64,000 nt of DNA from Callipepla californica brunnescens (taxonomy: Eukaryota > Chordata > Aves > Galliformes > Odontophoridae), in NCBI GenBank assembly GCA_023055505.1, contig JALIRH010000074.1, positions 591,001-655,000 of the forward strand, in the 5' to 3' direction. The notes under the pieces are model-generated. The model searched no databases. It worked only from the letters and a program-made list of their open reading frames with translations, and was not told where the DNA came from. Made by a program: the position numbers and the translations under genes. Shown here piece by piece: positions 1-13,000 of the stretch (position 1 is its first letter; the number at the start of each line of letters is the position of its first letter).

Positions 1-150
1 TATTCCCTCTAGTTTTCACGTTCAAAGCCTGAGTTGGGTGGGGCTTTGGGTGACCTGATCTAGTGGAAGTTGTCTGTGGCCGTGGCAAGGTGGTTGGAAC
101 TGGGTGGTCTTTAATAACCCTTTCCAGCCCTAACCATTCTGTGATTGATA
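1..150 (+). mobile_element. CR1 LINE 3' fragment
   Basis: The stretch from 'gacctgatctagtgg' through a 'ggttggaactgggtggtctt' segment to 'aaccctttccagccctaacc' is the conserved CR1 3' end in sense orientation, closing with 'attctgtgattgat', a degraded form of the tail repeat. The left part continues outside the window. Confidence 0.85.
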
Positions 151-3100
151 ATGAGGCCTGAAATGAAGCTCTATGGACTCTTGGCATCCAAGAGCACCTC
201 TGCTTTTTAGCTGTTTGCTCATGTTGCCTACTCTTGCTCGTTGATAGTTCTGATCATGTTCCTTGAAGCTTGTATCTGGATGCCAGGCTGTGCAGGTGAC
301 AGAGCAGGTAACCCAGTGAGGTTATGGGAATCTCTTCCATGGAGACTTTCCCAAATTAACTGGATATAATCCTGACCAAGCAGCTCTGGGTAGCCATGCT
401 TGGAGCAGGGTTGGACCAGGTGGATCAATAGGACCCTGCCAACACCAACCAGTGTGTGATTCTACATCCTTTCCAATTCTAGGCAGGTTTCTAGATCTAG
501 CACAACACAGGTAAACATCCCAGCTAAGCTAACCATAGCTGTTATTGTGCTGTATTGTAAAAATGATGCAAAAGCAGTGCTAAACTTCTATATAGGCTGC
601 ATATGAAGAGGCCACTGGGGATTGTGACAGCTCTAGCTTACACAAGGAAGATGTGCCCTTTTCTTGGCAAAACATAGCGAAGACTCTAAATACTGATTAA
701 ACGTATATTAAGTAATATGCTGTCAAATTGTTTCCTCCTCTGCTACCCTTGCAGCATCATTAAGACCAGAGAATACTGCCTCCATGTAATGGCTGTATGT
801 TACTGAAACCTGTCAGACATTAATCTTTGGAGCTGTTAATACATTCTTATACTGTTTGATCACAACTGTCTGACAGCCTGGTCTGCAGAATAGAACTGTG
901 GATGCCAATGTGACAAGTTGCTGTCTGGTCAGCCTGAGTTTGAGGAAGGGTCTTCTATAAAGTTTGTGAGTTGAAGAAAGAAAGAAAAATCCTTGTTTCC
1001 TGCCCAAGAGAAGTCAGACCTGGTCATATCATCTGGAGATGTTTCTGTACTCTGTACCATTACTTGTATTGAACTGAAGCCACAGTGCAGGTGTTAAAGT
1101 CTGCCATTCTCCACAGTTTTGTAATGCCTCTAACTGCATGAACACACCTATTCCTAGAAGTAGCAGAGGCTTTCTTCGTGAAGTACAGCAGACTGTAGAG
1201 AGTAACATACTTAGTGTTGCTATGCTAAAATTCTTGAGTAATAAAGTAGATGGAAGTTAGAAATCTGATACAATCCTGTTTTCTGATTATCTTTCACTCT
1301 GAAATAAAATTTTCAGCCAATTTTCTTGGAAATGTGACTGAACATTTGTTGATGGGGGGAAAAGTATTTTGCATCTAGACCTCAATTTAACTAACTAGAA
1401 GTTGTTTCTGAATGTTTTTCCTTCCTACCTACCTACTCACAGTTGCCTGTATTAATAGAAACAGTTGATAGATGTCTTCAGGGGAACTTCCTATCTAATT
1501 AGTAGATTTTTTCATAGTGCTTCTTGCCAATAAAAACAAATCAAAATAACCAAACAAAGCTAATTATGTGGTGCATTGAAATACCTGTCACTTAGTTGAG
1601 TATACATTTCCTCCTCCCCTTATTGTACATCACGTCAGTTAATTGGCGTTTATATATAATGCATTTGGCTTTCTACTGGAGTAATGTTGTGACAGTTTAT
1701 TTAGGAAGTGATATCCAGGTCCTTTATGAACTCTTTCTGACTGAAGCAGCAAATAAGGAGGCAGTTGTGGTTCACAGAGTAAGCAGGCATATAATGCAAG
1801 GAAGTTACCGACCCTGTATGTTTTGACTAATATCCTTGGAGATGCTCTCATCTCTCTTCCCCCCACAAATCTCTAAGTGTCTGGTGCCTGTAGATGTGAG
1901 TATTGAAAGTAGATCTGGGACAAAGTTCTGGGTATCTGAATGTGAGATTTAACCTCGGTTAGATTTAATGCCTGACTTAGCCTCAGTTTTGTTTGAGACA
2001 ATGTGAAATTGTTATTCGTGTGTGATCTCTTAGAAAGTATAAAAGAGTTCTTGATTTTGGGCTCTAGTACTGATTTAATAAAACTTATTCCCTATATTCT
2101 CTTCAGATTTGTTCTAACAATAAAAATGTAATGCAACTTGATGTTGTCTTTGGGTTGGGTGAGTAATGGGGTTTAGTTGCAAGTAGACCAGCTTTTCTGT
2201 AAGTCACCAGTTCAACGAACTTTTACCAGCTTTAAGAATTCACTCGGGATTTCCTAATTTTGGGGTGGGGACATGAGGGCTGAGAGGCAGAAATATGTGT
2301 GGTTACATTCTATATTGTATATGGTAACATGCAGTTCATTGGATGCTAACTAGATATTGCTTTCATAGCTCTATTTGAGTAGTCTGTGTGGTTTCAGACT
2401 GTATACAACAAGCAACTTGCAGTGAAGATGGGACTGCATTTTGTTGATTTTAAGAGTCTTGTCTAAGGAGACCCGTGTCAGTTCCTATGGAAATTTAGAC
2501 TGGTTGGAAGTTGGAAATGCCAGCAGCAAATACAGACAGTTTCACAGTGCTGCTATTGCAAAGGCAAACAGAACTGCACTGAGTGAAACTCTTGGCTACA
2601 GGTTTCAGGAAGAAGAGCAATAAACCTACCCAGAAACAAACTCCCATCAGATTAACCAGCCAGCAACACCAACAGTAATCCAGTAATTAGAGTAAGAGGC
2701 AAGTTTTCTTTTGCTCTGAAATTTGCAGGAGGAACAATGTGAAGTCCATAAGTGGGATTCTCAAGGGCATGCCAAACGTGTGTACCTAGCACTATTGAAG
2801 GCTGTGTCTGATGTGTTGGGGGCAATGATCTTTTCATTTACATTTATTACAGTGGCCACACTGACATGATTCCGATTCATTAGACTGACATTCACCTTTG
2901 TCTCACTTGTACTTCTTGGAAATATCTAGTACAATCTATAAGTTCCTATCTCTTTTCTGGATGAAAGAAGAAATATGAACTTTCAAAAATGTGTTTTATA
3001 ATGAAGACAACTTTGCCACCTTATCACTTATTACTCCTCACTGACTCACTTGTGTTTAACTTCCCTAGTAAGTACTACAGAGCACCAACTGCTACTCCTG

Positions 3101-3207
3101 AACACAAAGCTGGATACAAAACAGTCATTTACTGTTGCTGGGCCAATACATAGGATCAATTGCTGTGGTTTAGATTCTAGGTGCTTTACAGAGATTTTCA
3201 GAGTGTT
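151..3207. other. Intergenic stretch, no recognisable gene
   Basis: I find no supported coding exon. Two AATAAA hexamers at 2077-2082 and 2119-2124 are followed by a GT-rich run near 2142-2165, which could mark the end of a plus-strand transcript entering from the left, but nothing else supports that. Otherwise the DNA is AT-rich and unremarkable. Confidence 0.6.
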
Positions 3208-3243
3208 TCTAATCTAAATCTTCCGGGGAAGATTTAGATTAGA
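3208..3243. repeat. Perfect 17-bp inverted repeat at a CR1 5' edge
   Basis: The left arm 3208-3224 (tctaatctaaatcttcc) is exactly complementary to the right arm 3227-3243, with a 2-base spacer (gg). The right arm is the first CR1-derived sequence of the element that follows, so the left arm is an inverted copy of it or of closely matching target DNA. Confidence 0.9.
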
Positions 3244-3463
3244 TTTGAGGAAAAACTTTTTCTCTGAAGGAGTGGTCAGGCACTGGAATGGCCTGCCTAG
3301 GGAGGAGGTTGAGGTACCATCCCTAGCGCTGTTCAAGAAGCGTTTAGATGAGGTGCTAAGGGATTTGATTTAGTAGCTTGGTGGGTAGGGATGGTGGTGT
3401 GAGGATGGTTGGACTAGATGATTTTGTAGGTCCTTTCCAACCTAATGAATCTATGAATCTATG
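3227..3463 (+). mobile_element. CR1 LINE 3' fragment with intact tail
   Basis: This is a 5'-truncated CR1. It has the characteristic 'gagtggtcaggcactgg' and 'cctagggaggaggttgaggt' segments, a ttggactagatgat motif, and terminal repeats of the type tgaatcta at 3445-3463. Low divergence suggests a fairly young copy. It has no coding content. Confidence 0.93.
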
Positions 3464-5227
3464 TGTCATTCAATTATTGCAAATTACCGATAGGGCCTTG
3501 TCAAAAAGGGTGCCATAAATGAGGATATGTTTCTAAAAGTCCTAAGAATAATGAAAGCATTTCAGTGCCCTTGTCTCTCTATTTTGTGTTCTATTTTACA
3601 CTCTGTATACAGATATCAGTGGTGCAACAAACCTGACCTAAACTCACCATCTTTTAATTTATTTTTTTTGCCATTCTGATCAGACTGGATGAAATTGGGC
3701 TTGGAAGCCCTTCTTCTGAAAGGAGTAGTGTACCAGATGTGAACTGGTTCCTGGGCATCAGTAGTTGCTTCTGTGTGCAGTTTATGGTGCGAAAACACAA
3801 ACTCCACGCTTGCTTTCTCTGCCATAAATGGCAAACCAGGTCACATTTTCCTCAGTGTGTAGGAGGAAAGGAAAAGGTTGCAATCCCATTGTTTTAGAAG
3901 TCTTTGCGAGTCTGTAGTGCAGTGAGATGGGAAGCAGGAAATGCATGAAAACATTAAAACAAACCCAGCAGATAGTGAAGGCTTGAGGATTGCCCAGAGC
4001 CTAGGGAATGTTTGAGGAGCAGGAAAATGGGCATCAGCAAAAGATGAACACTTGGTATAGTGTTTTGTTCTGCTAGTTTTGTTCTTCTCTGGGCGCAAAC
4101 ACACTGGAACTAAATGCAAGCTCTTCACTTGCTCAAAGCAAACCAGTCTGAGGCTTTTCCTCTTATATCTCACCTTCGAACTTGGACTGATGTGCCAGCA
4201 TCCCAATTCTGAACTGAGGCTGAGTCGCAGTCCCCGTGCAGCTCCGGGTGCCTGGCCACAGAGTACTGCGTGAGCAGGGAGCTCTGGCAGTTTGCAGGAG
4301 GTTTGTGATCACAGCATTTGGAGACAAAAGGCTCCTGAGCAGGAGCAGTTAGCTGGCTCGCTATCAATTGAAATTCAGGTTTTCGAGCAGCAGTAATCTG
4401 ATACTCTTTGCTTCTGCCATTCTGGGCTGCTCCAGCATGCACATCAGAGCTGTACACCCAGAATCAGATATAAAACAGCTTTTCAAAAATCTTTCTTTGT
4501 TCTGAGCTTTTAATGTTTATTTTTCTTCTACACAATGGCGATTCTAGTTAAAATAGCATTGCATCGTTTGGCTCTGGTTGCTAGATAATTGGGGAGTCTT
4601 TAAAGTGGATTTTCAAGTTGAGAGTAATGGAGACAATTTATAGTGGAACAGATGGTTGGCCTTCATTTGCCTGTTGACAGGTAACGTGTTGTCAGCACTT
4701 CAGGTTGTTATCATACAGAGAACAGCAGTTCAGGATCTTAATTGGGACCCAAAAGGATATACTCTACAGCATTTCCTGGGCATTTAGAGGCACAGGAAGA
4801 TGCACAAAACAAAATGGGGGAGGAAAGAAAGCTGAGGCATACATATGATTCAAATGCAAAAGCCTTGAGTTTCTGCATGATGATTTCAGTGTGCAAATCT
4901 TTTGATGAGAAGAATACAAAAATTGAGAGGATCAAAGAACAGGGCAAACTACTGCTTCCCGTGCATGGGATACAGCTGGGGTGTCCGTGTCCTCACACTA
5001 GGGCATCCTGCTGTAGCAACTGCAAGCAGTTCATTACAGCAGCAGAATGTGTTGTGCGCAGAACTATGCAGGGCACCTGGAACACGCTTAGGGAAGTTGA
5101 GGGATATCTCATTGGCACTTCTCCTCTGTGATTCAGATGTTTGCCATGTCAAACAGGAGGCAGCTGATAACACTTTCTTTGACGAAGTAGCATTGTGGTT
5201 ACCTGTAATGTACCTAGCTGGACAGGA
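3464..5227. other. Intergenic stretch between two CR1 copies
   Basis: I see no repeat of known family and no gene. Several overlapping open frames of 60-145 residues on both strands are mutual shadows with no domain, membrane pattern or splice context. Confidence 0.55.
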
Positions 5228-5575
5228 AGAATCATAGAAACACGGTACAAGCCCAGGTTGCCCAGGGCCCCATCCAGCATGGTCCTGAATGCCTCCAAAG
5301 ATTGAGCATACACAACCTCTCTGGGCAGCCTGTTCTAGCACCTCACCACTCTCTGTAAAGAATTTCCCCCTGTCATCCAATCTAAACCTTCCTTCCTTGA
5401 GCTTAAAACCCCTTTCACCCTTATCCCATCACTAACTACCCAGGTAAAAAGTTGATTCCCCTCCTTTTTATAACCTCCTGTTAAGTACTGGAAGGCTGCA
5501 GTGCCGTCTCCTCTCTGCCTCCTCTTCTTCAGGCTGAATTTATCAAAAATCTTTAACACTTTTTGAATGCCAAGG
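5228..5575 (-). mobile_element. CR1 LINE fragment, antisense
   Basis: The stretch has the antisense CR1 landmarks: 'aatcatagaaacacgg' (remnant tail), 'gcccagggccccatccagc', 'cctctctgggcagcctgttc', 'gtaaagaatttccccctg' and 'atccaatctaaaccttcc'. It ends in the 'cctcttcttcaggctgaa' region. About 350 bp of the 3' UTR are present, moderately diverged, and the reverse-transcriptase part is absent. An open frame of 143 residues overlapping its minus strand is derived from this repeat and is not a gene. Confidence 0.92.
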
Positions 5576-6957
5576 TTTGCACGATGTATTACAAATCAAT
5601 AGCTTTGTTACCCTTATAGTTTATGCTGTAATGTTTAATTGGTGTGCTGACCTCCTCCCGGGAGGCTGTGTTTTCAGAAAGTCAACGGTTCCAAAGGGTT
5701 GGAAGAAGAAATGCCTGTTTGGATAACTGCTGGGAAACTAAAATATATACTGTCAGCAAGCAAGCTGGCGGCGTGGTCCGTAGGGGACAAATTCCTCTCT
5801 CATATGTGCTGCTTAGAGAGATTCCCGTGAAATAATGCCATTATCCCCAAGAATATTGTGAACTTTTGCTCTTCAAACATTCTTTACCTCTCACATCCAG
5901 TTATGAACTCCTTTCACAACTCATTATTATTATTGAGGGCTAACAGTGTGCTTGGCCTGAGTCAGTAGCACGTAATTCCTGCCTACAGGGCTAACAAGCT
6001 ATGGCGGGCTGCACTCTTTCAGAAATGAAATCAGAGCCTAGAAGCAGGTCACATCCCAGCTGTGATATTTTCCCAAGGAAAGCAGCTCAGTTAAGCGTAC
6101 AGATAAAGCGTGATCTCCATCTGAGAGGCACAGTATTATTCAGGAATGACTATTTTCAAAAACAAAAGCTATCACTACCAAGCTCCCTTTTTCATGCCCT
6201 GGAACAGAAAGGAGAGGAAGCAGACACCTCTAACCCAACTTTGTTTTCAAGAGTAATGAGACATCAGACAAGATACTATTATAATAACTCATTGAGATTC
6301 CACGCAGCAATACAGCACCTATTGCTACAGAAATTTCAGAAACGTGAGGGAAATGCACGCAATCTGGATTAGAAACAGAATGTCCTCTAGCAAGATTTGT
6401 TGTTATTTCTTTTTTTCCAGCAAGACACAAATGTGACTCTCGTACTCAGAAACAAAAAGGCAGAGAACTTTACGTCTGCTGAGGAGTGTGAGAAATTCAC
6501 ACCACTGCGTCTTGCCTTGCAGATAAATAGCTGATCTCTGCTTTCAGCAAGACCTGTTTCTTCAGCCGGGCAAAATTACTGGGCTTTATTCAGTCTACAG
6601 CAAGGCTTGGATGTCTCTGTTTTACCCTTGCAAAGATTATTTTGGCCAAATCACGATTAAAAAGATATTTTTAACTGGCTTCTACAGACAAAATGTCAGA
6701 GGATTTGTTTCTGAGTCAGAGATTTAACTTCTGTTTAGGGAGCAGCTCTGGAGCACTTCTGAGTTGCTGCAATATTCCAATGCAATGTGCTGAGTTTACT
6801 GTTCTGTGCAAAACTGAGTGGGTGCTAAATATTGGACTGAGAGCAGAGCATCCGTACTCGGATTCATTGGTGCTCAGCTTTAGATAGATGAGATGTGCCA
6901 TGAAATTAGCAGGCTTACTCGTCCTGAAAGCCATGCATGGTTTGGTGCTCTGCAAGA
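5576..6957. other. Intergenic stretch
   Basis: No gene is supported. Around 5925-5965 the run 'attattattattgagggctaacagtgtgcttggcc' resembles the antisense end of MIR-type SINEs, but the match is too short for a firm call. The 123-residue open frame at 6001-6372 has no recognisable features. Confidence 0.5.
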
Positions 6958-7092
6958 CTGGAATCACAAAATAATGGAATGACTTGGATTGATAGCACCT
7001 TTAAACACCATCCAGTTCCACCCCCCCCCCCCCCCATGTTCAGGATTGCCACCCACTAGATTAGGCTGCCTAGGGCACCATTCCTGAACCAA
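6958..7092 (-). mobile_element. CR1 LINE fragment, antisense, with poly-C tract
   Basis: The sequence 'aatcacaaaataatggaatg' followed by 'ttggattgatagcacctttaa' and 'accatccagttcc', then 'cacccactagattaggctgcc', is a short antisense CR1 3' end. A run of 15 C residues at 7021-7035 sits where CR1 usually has a shorter 'caaccccc' segment, suggesting slippage expansion. Confidence 0.8.
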
Positions 7093-10000
7093 AGTTGCCT
7101 TTTGATAGATAGCACAAGTATAATGCAGGTAACAACATTAGCAGCTGGTCTACTCCTCCCCGCTACTGCATCCTTGTGTGCACTTGAAAAGTCACGAACA
7201 GCATAAAAGCACTGTTTATTTACTCCCTTTGCTCATTTAGATATTCGAGACTTTGTTGAACCTGAGCTAGCAAAATTAGCAGATCCCAGGTGGCACGAAC
7301 ATGTTCCCACCAGGAAGCAAGCAAAGTCCTGATCGTTTCTACAAAAAATTGGGTAGGGATGAATTACAAGTGCTGTTGGATTTAGGGGGCTGTTGAATTG
7401 GCCTTTGTGACACTGCTACTCTCTTTGGGTGTGTAACATTTGCCTCCTATACAGTGCTCTCTGCCTGACAGATAACTGCATACCTTGCAATCTTTGCCAA
7501 AATTTGTTTAATCTTGTGTAGCTCTAACAACTGTATGCACGCTATGATGAGATGAACTGCTGTAGAAGTAAGATGTAAGGGAATAAGATTTATGTATTTC
7601 TTTAGTGAAGAGCGGGATTGAGAATCTATACTAATAATGTGCAGTTATACTAAACCTCTGTCTGCTTTTGGCTACTCTTAAACATTTCCTCTCTATCTGG
7701 CGTTTTATCCATTAAATGAGCCTACCTCAGCTGCAGAGATATGAGCAGATGCTCAAAGCCTACCTTGCTGAGAGTGGTAGAAGCACAGATTTGGTGATAT
7801 TTGCCAGGTATTTCACAGTTAGCTGGGCAAGAACGTACCAAATGCACTTGCTGCCAAACCACACCCTAATTTTGTCCAGGTTGCAGCGCAGCCCCTGTCT
7901 GCAGCCTGCCAGCCCCTCCTAGCTGGAGGAGTACTGGGGCCCTCTACCTCACTGCCTAGGGGAGATGCACGCAGCATCTGCTGGGGTTTGTGGGGCTGGA
8001 GAGCCCAGGGCAATGCTTCATATTCCCTTGTCTTCCCTTCCTGCACTCTGAGTGAGCCAGGTACATTCTACCTCTAATTATCTCCAATCCATAATTAAAC
8101 AGTTTTGTTAGTTCCTTTGTTTTTAAAGGTTTCTCTTTCCCTTCCTTTTTCTTTCCTTACTGTAACATTTTCTTGTGATACCGAAAAGAATTTCTTCATT
8201 GTTTGGACTAATTTCCAAACAGATTAAAAACTGTTGTAGCAGTCAAGCATCAGTTCCTTCGTTTATTAGATTCAGAAGACAGCAAATTCCTTAAAACACA
8301 GATATAAACAATTATGGTAATGCATTCTGATTTTATAATTAGTTTTCATCACATGAAACATATATAAATTTGGGCTTCATTTTTTTTTTTAAATTATTAT
8401 TATTATTATTTTGTCCTCTTCTTCTCTCAAGTCTGAGTTTGGAGTCCTTGAATTTCTGTTCCCAGATGTTCTCACAGTCTTTGATGGGCCATGTGGTAAG
8501 GGTTATAAACTTACCTCTCAGAGACACCAAAATATCAAAGAGAAGGCTACATGGGATGCCTTCTGAATATTTCCATTCCCAATTCATTGTGAGGTCAGAA
8601 AATGGGAATCTCAGAGAAGCTTTTGGAGTCCAGGTGAAGTGGGGCACAAATGGTGCTAATCTCTGACATAGGATGGAGCAATTCTTCTCACAGTGAGTGC
8701 TGGCAGGGAAGTTTTTGTCTATTGATAAGCATGAAACTCTCAAGTACTTCATGGTGATCCTGACCTTGCCCTGCTAGAGTCAGTGAGATATTTTCCAGTG
8801 ACTTTTTTGGGCATGGAATCAAGATGTTCAGGTTTTGCTGAAAGCTGAATTTGGGTCTCTCTCATTGTTACATACAAGAGCCTTTTAATTTTTGTTTTAA
8901 TTACTTTTGTCTTGCACACGCAGAAGGATAGGAAATGAGTTTTATTAATACATTGAGAATGTAATGATCATTAAAGAATAAAGAAAGGATTATAGTAGTC
9001 TGGTGCTGTCCTCCCACACGGAACCCCGAAACCTAATTGTAGCCCTTGAGGGTCTGAGCATTGCCCTGCTTAATGATAATTTGTGTCACTGCTCCAAAAA
9101 GGAAGTGGCTGTTAGGGCAGGAAAAAAGCTCTGATGAACAGAAGGAGAGATTAAATTAACATGAATGGGAAGAAGCCCCATATGGGATCATAAGATCCAT
9201 TAAGAGAAGCATTTCCAAGAGAAAGAGGGAACCGTTAATAACAGTGTACAAAACACTGATGAGTTTTGAACAATCTCATCTGTATAATTCTCATATCTTA
9301 CCTTCAAGGAAAATGAAGTCAAGCTGAAACAGGTGCTGGAAAGGACAGCAGGGTGACAGGGGCAGCTGACTCGAGAGCCTGCCTGACAAGTGGGGACACA
9401 GCTATTCTGTATGTTGAAGGACAGCAAAGAAAGCCTTGAGCTAGCACCTGCCCAAGCTAGTATATCCAGATGGTGCACTCAAATGTAGAAACAACAGCAT
9501 TAGTGTAGCCCTGAACCTCAGTTGAATTATGCTGCAATGCAGCAGTGCTTATTCACTCAGGTGAAAAGCTGTGCTGAAGCACCTGTATAACTGTCTAGAG
9601 CTGGAGCTGGCTCCTGTGGAGGCCAGGTTGCACAGCTCTTCTGGGGCTGTACCATGTCCTAAAAGTTTGCTGAGCCTGAGTCGAGACTGAATGGATATAA
9701 TTTCTCTCTTTCCAAGGAGAGAAGCACATACTGTGGATTGTGTGTACACATGCTGTGGGAAGGGTGAAGGAAGAAGACAGAGAGAAGGAGTTATTTAATC
9801 AGAGGCAAGAATAAGTGTACTGAAAGTGGTTATGAGAACAGAACGAGCTCTAACTGGCAGAGAAGCAGTTTTGTAGCGGCTTTACATTAAGAGTACTGAA
9901 CCTGTTTCTTAGCTGATGTTTGTTATGTATACTTTGGCTGACAACTGGATCTGTGTAGATTTGGTCCTCCAGTTCTGTACCCTGTATTCAGTCCTTTGCT

Positions 10001-13000
10001 GGATAAAATGTCCCACTTGGAAGTGATAGTTGTACAGAAAATGCCACATTTCCTGGCATCTCCAGTCTCCAGTAAGTGGCAGAATGCTCAGTAAATTCCC
10101 TGAGGCCAAGAATTTGTAGAGTTTTCTGGGCTAGATGTGAGGTCTAGCTGTATGTCTAAGTGCAATCTAAACACAAATGTAATCTAAAGATTTTTAACAT
10201 TTGATGAGTAGATCTCACTGCAGCGTAGGAATAATATCAGAATCTCGTAGAAAAGGGAAATACTGTCTCCAGCAGGCATGGAGAAGTGGAATGACACAGC
10301 TGTTGCTGCAGAGTAGGTTGAGGACTGATATAATCTAGGTTTCCCACATTTCAGTTAGTGGGGATATAGATTTGTTACAGATTTGGTTAGAATTACAGCA
10401 TGTTTTGTAGGCCAAATCAGTACCACCTGATTTGGGTTCTTTGTATCAAAGTTTGCTTTGGTGTTTCTGGCAAAACTGTACATTGCCAAATTCCAAAAAC
10501 TTTGATGAACATATCCAAATGCTTGATGTTGCCACTGGCTGATGCCCAGAAATCTGTACTAGAGTGCTGTTTCAAGGTGAACAAAGTGACTCCTCTCAGT
10601 ATGAACTGAATTCTTCTCTATCAGTTCTCGTCGGTCCTGCAGCTGATCTTGATTCAGTTGTGCTAGGTTTGAGTGAGGCAATGCATGGAATGTGGTAGCT
10701 CCTTGTCTGAGGCAGGACATAATGCAGACAATCCTGCACAGAAGGTTGTTAGTGTAATACTGCAAAGAACTGAAGCTCAGCTGATACGAAGTTCTTTGTA
10801 CTTAGGCATAGGGCAGTGCTTCTAAGGTGTGGGTGGGTAATGATCAGTCCTTAGGGGGCAGGACCTGTCTGAGATCAGTGTGAAGGTATGCTCAATTTAG
10901 GCTGTGTACACTTAAGCACTCTGCCAAAGGCAGAATATATGCATATGTTTGTTTCACTCTTCAAGGCAATTTATACAGACTAGAAGAGACAGAGACAGTG
11001 GAGGTTAAATATTCAGGGTGGAGATTTAACTGTGTGGATCCTTTTAAGGTTAATGGAAGCTGTACCACTAAGTCCCTTCACATCACTCAGTGAATAACCA
11101 GTAACTCCTGTATTATATGCTTTGACAAGAATTTTATCATAAACAGGATCAGCACCAGAAATAAAACTCATTTGATGAGCCAAATGTATTGATTATTTTA
11201 AGGACAGCAAGTTCTGTTGTGGTTGCTGTTCTGTTCATAAGCCAAGGCATACGAAGATTTAGGGAACAGATTAGGTTTCTGTAAGAAGTAACTTTTGTTT
11301 TCATGTCTGAGATCCTTTTATAAGCTGCACGATACATTGGTTTTCAGTATTACCCCCGTGAAGAAGATGTCATCAAGTTCTCATCCTGTTCTGTTCCAAA
11401 TATCTCCCGAGAAATTTGAGCCACCTTATCTACACTGAGAACTGTGTGTGTTGAGCACTTGGCACAAGCTGGGCTGTAGTGAAAGGGTTGCCAGATATGA
11501 CTTTTAACTCAGATCTAGTACTCTTAGGTTCTGGACATGAGATGCTGTTTCTGTAATATCTGGATACAAACTATTCTGACATCAGTAATTTTGCACTCTG
11601 TGCTGTTAGGTTTCTTTCTGTTGGACCACAGAAAAAATAAAAAACAAACAGGAGAGCAAGGGAGACCTGACCTTTGTTCAGTGGCTTGTATCTCACCAGC
11701 ATGCAGCGAAGCTGCAGAGATCTTCACTTGAGCAAATTTGAATCCTCCATCACCATCTGATGGACCATCTGTAACCTCCTGAAAATACTTTCCATCATTA
11801 AAATCTTACCGCTTCTAAAGTGCTTTTGAAATATTTTTTCCTTCAAGTCTGTTAATCTGAGACCAGGTAAGGGTTAAAAAACCTTTCTACCTCTATGAGA
11901 AAGCAGTAGATTATCAGCCTTATCCTTCTATTAAACACCAGGACATATGTCAGCTGAACCCTTATGCGAGTCAGGACTCATTTTCTCTAATATAATCATA
12001 TGTTTGGTGATGGATTCAAAGAAAATTGGCTGGTACTTGCAGGGTTAAATCACTAATAATGATGTTAGTAGTGATCTGGCTGGCAAAGTATAATTCCCCT
12101 GAGATCATTTTCTCCAAGAAAGGCAGCAGTGTGTTGTGATGCTTTTTGTGAGGAAGGCATTATACTCTGGTTTCCATGTGGATAAGCTGATCGCTTTCAC
12201 ATCTAACCCTTTTTTGACACTTAAGGTTCATATCGGTGCTGTGATAAGAGGGTGACAGTCACTGTTCTCTGCCCATCTTTTGTCTTCATTTGTCTTCATT
12301 ACCAGTTTTTGGTAACCTTGGAGAAACAAGTCACAGCAACCGTCAGCACAACCGACACATTTGCAGGCAGGCCAGGGTGCAAGCGGGAGGATCTGATGGG
12401 AGGTGAGTCCCTGCTTCTCCTGGGTAACACACCTTCACAGACTTCGCTCTTCAGGATGATCTGGTGTAGTAAAAAGGTGTGAAACTGGGAAATCCAGACT
12501 CAGGTAATTCAGCTCACGTTTAAAAGGAGGTTTTGCTTGTTGATTAGGTAATCCTTCTCTAGGAAATGCATGGCACCAACTGCTTTTCATGCTAGATTAG
12601 TGCTCCTGTGGTCAATTTGCTTTTACTAATGTCAGGGCCCCACGGAGCAGGTTCATCTGTCGCATAGCAACTGCTTCAGCAGCAGTGGAGGTAGCCATGC
12701 ATAAAAGATTACACATGATGGCAGGGCACAAGTGTGAAGATTTTCAAAATTAGATACAATCTCAGCATGAATATGAACTGCAGAATTGACATGGAAGGAT
12801 TTTTTTTTCAAGTCATCAAGTTTCCATATTTATCGGAAAAAATGGTTTAACTGCAGTGCATGTAAAACCAAGGAAATGCAGAGGGCAGTAATTTAGAAAG
12901 AGCAGCAAACAAGCCAGCGTCTGTATACAAATAAATGTAAACAGAAAGCCCCACAGTTTCTGCCAACTGTGAGGCCACCTTCAGTTTCATGCTACATATG

